This document shows, piece after piece, positions 5,931 to 5,936 of a stretch of 5,936 nt of DNA. The position numbers were made by a program, and so were the translations under genes. Under the pieces are notes generated by a model that was not told the origin of the DNA, made no database searches, and saw nothing but the letters and a program-made list of their open reading frames with translations. Each line of letters opens with the position of its first letter. The stretch's first letter is position 1. Source of the DNA: Pseudomonadota bacterium (lineage in GTDB: Bacteria; Pseudomonadota; Alphaproteobacteria; Rhizobiales; Xanthobacteraceae); the NCBI GenBank assembly GCA_023392205.1, contig JAEVZN010000597.1, forward strand, positions 1-5,936, read 5' to 3'.

Positions 5931-5936
5931 TCAGGG

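Overview
The window looks like GC-rich alphaproteobacterial chromosome, most likely order Hyphomicrobiales (Bradyrhizobium/Rhodopseudomonas/Methylobacterium neighbourhood). This is inferred from three things: strongly GC-ending codons, the type of proteins encoded (a fused NuoE-NuoF formate dehydrogenase beta subunit, a soluble formate-tetrahydrofolate ligase), and intergenic palindromes of a kind common in that order (core ATGGCCGGG-loop-CCCGGCCAT). The genus cannot be fixed from the sequence alone.

Layout, left to right. (1) 1-1182, minus strand: the first 394 codons of a fused NuoE/NuoF-type NAD-dependent formate dehydrogenase beta subunit. It runs off the left edge and is interrupted by an in-frame TAA at codon 58. 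(2) 1183-1292: a divergent promoter region with LysR-type binding-site candidates and a promoter for the rightward gene that suggests a leaderless mRNA. (3) 1293-2189, plus strand: a LysR-family regulator, probably of the formate dehydrogenase operon (FdsR-like). (4) 2190-2263: a convergent intergenic spacer with a nested hairpin. (5) 2264-2956, minus: a Nu-class (YfcG-like) glutathione S-transferase. (6) 3034-3071: a good intrinsic terminator for the next gene. (7) 3100-4797, minus: formate-tetrahydrofolate ligase (fhs). (8) 4798-4950: a spacer with two palindromes. (9) 4951-5877, minus: a formyltransferase-fold protein resembling the hydrolase domain of 10-formyltetrahydrofolate dehydrogenase. 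(10) 5884-5936: its ribosome binding site and another GC-rich palindrome.

The theme is formate and folate one-carbon metabolism. The formate dehydrogenase would oxidise formate to CO2 and deliver NADH. Fhs would instead activate formate with ATP to 10-formyl-tetrahydrofolate. The formyltransferase-fold protein would consume or hydrolyse that product. The LysR protein probably decides when the oxidative branch is expressed. The glutathione S-transferase may be a bystander or tied to redox or formaldehyde stress.

The main surprise is the nonsense codon in the formate dehydrogenase beta gene. The frame is otherwise intact, with all visible cofactor motifs preserved, so this is either a very recent loss of function or a base-call error. 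I found no mobile element, CRISPR array, tRNA or rRNA, and no obviously new multi-gene system.
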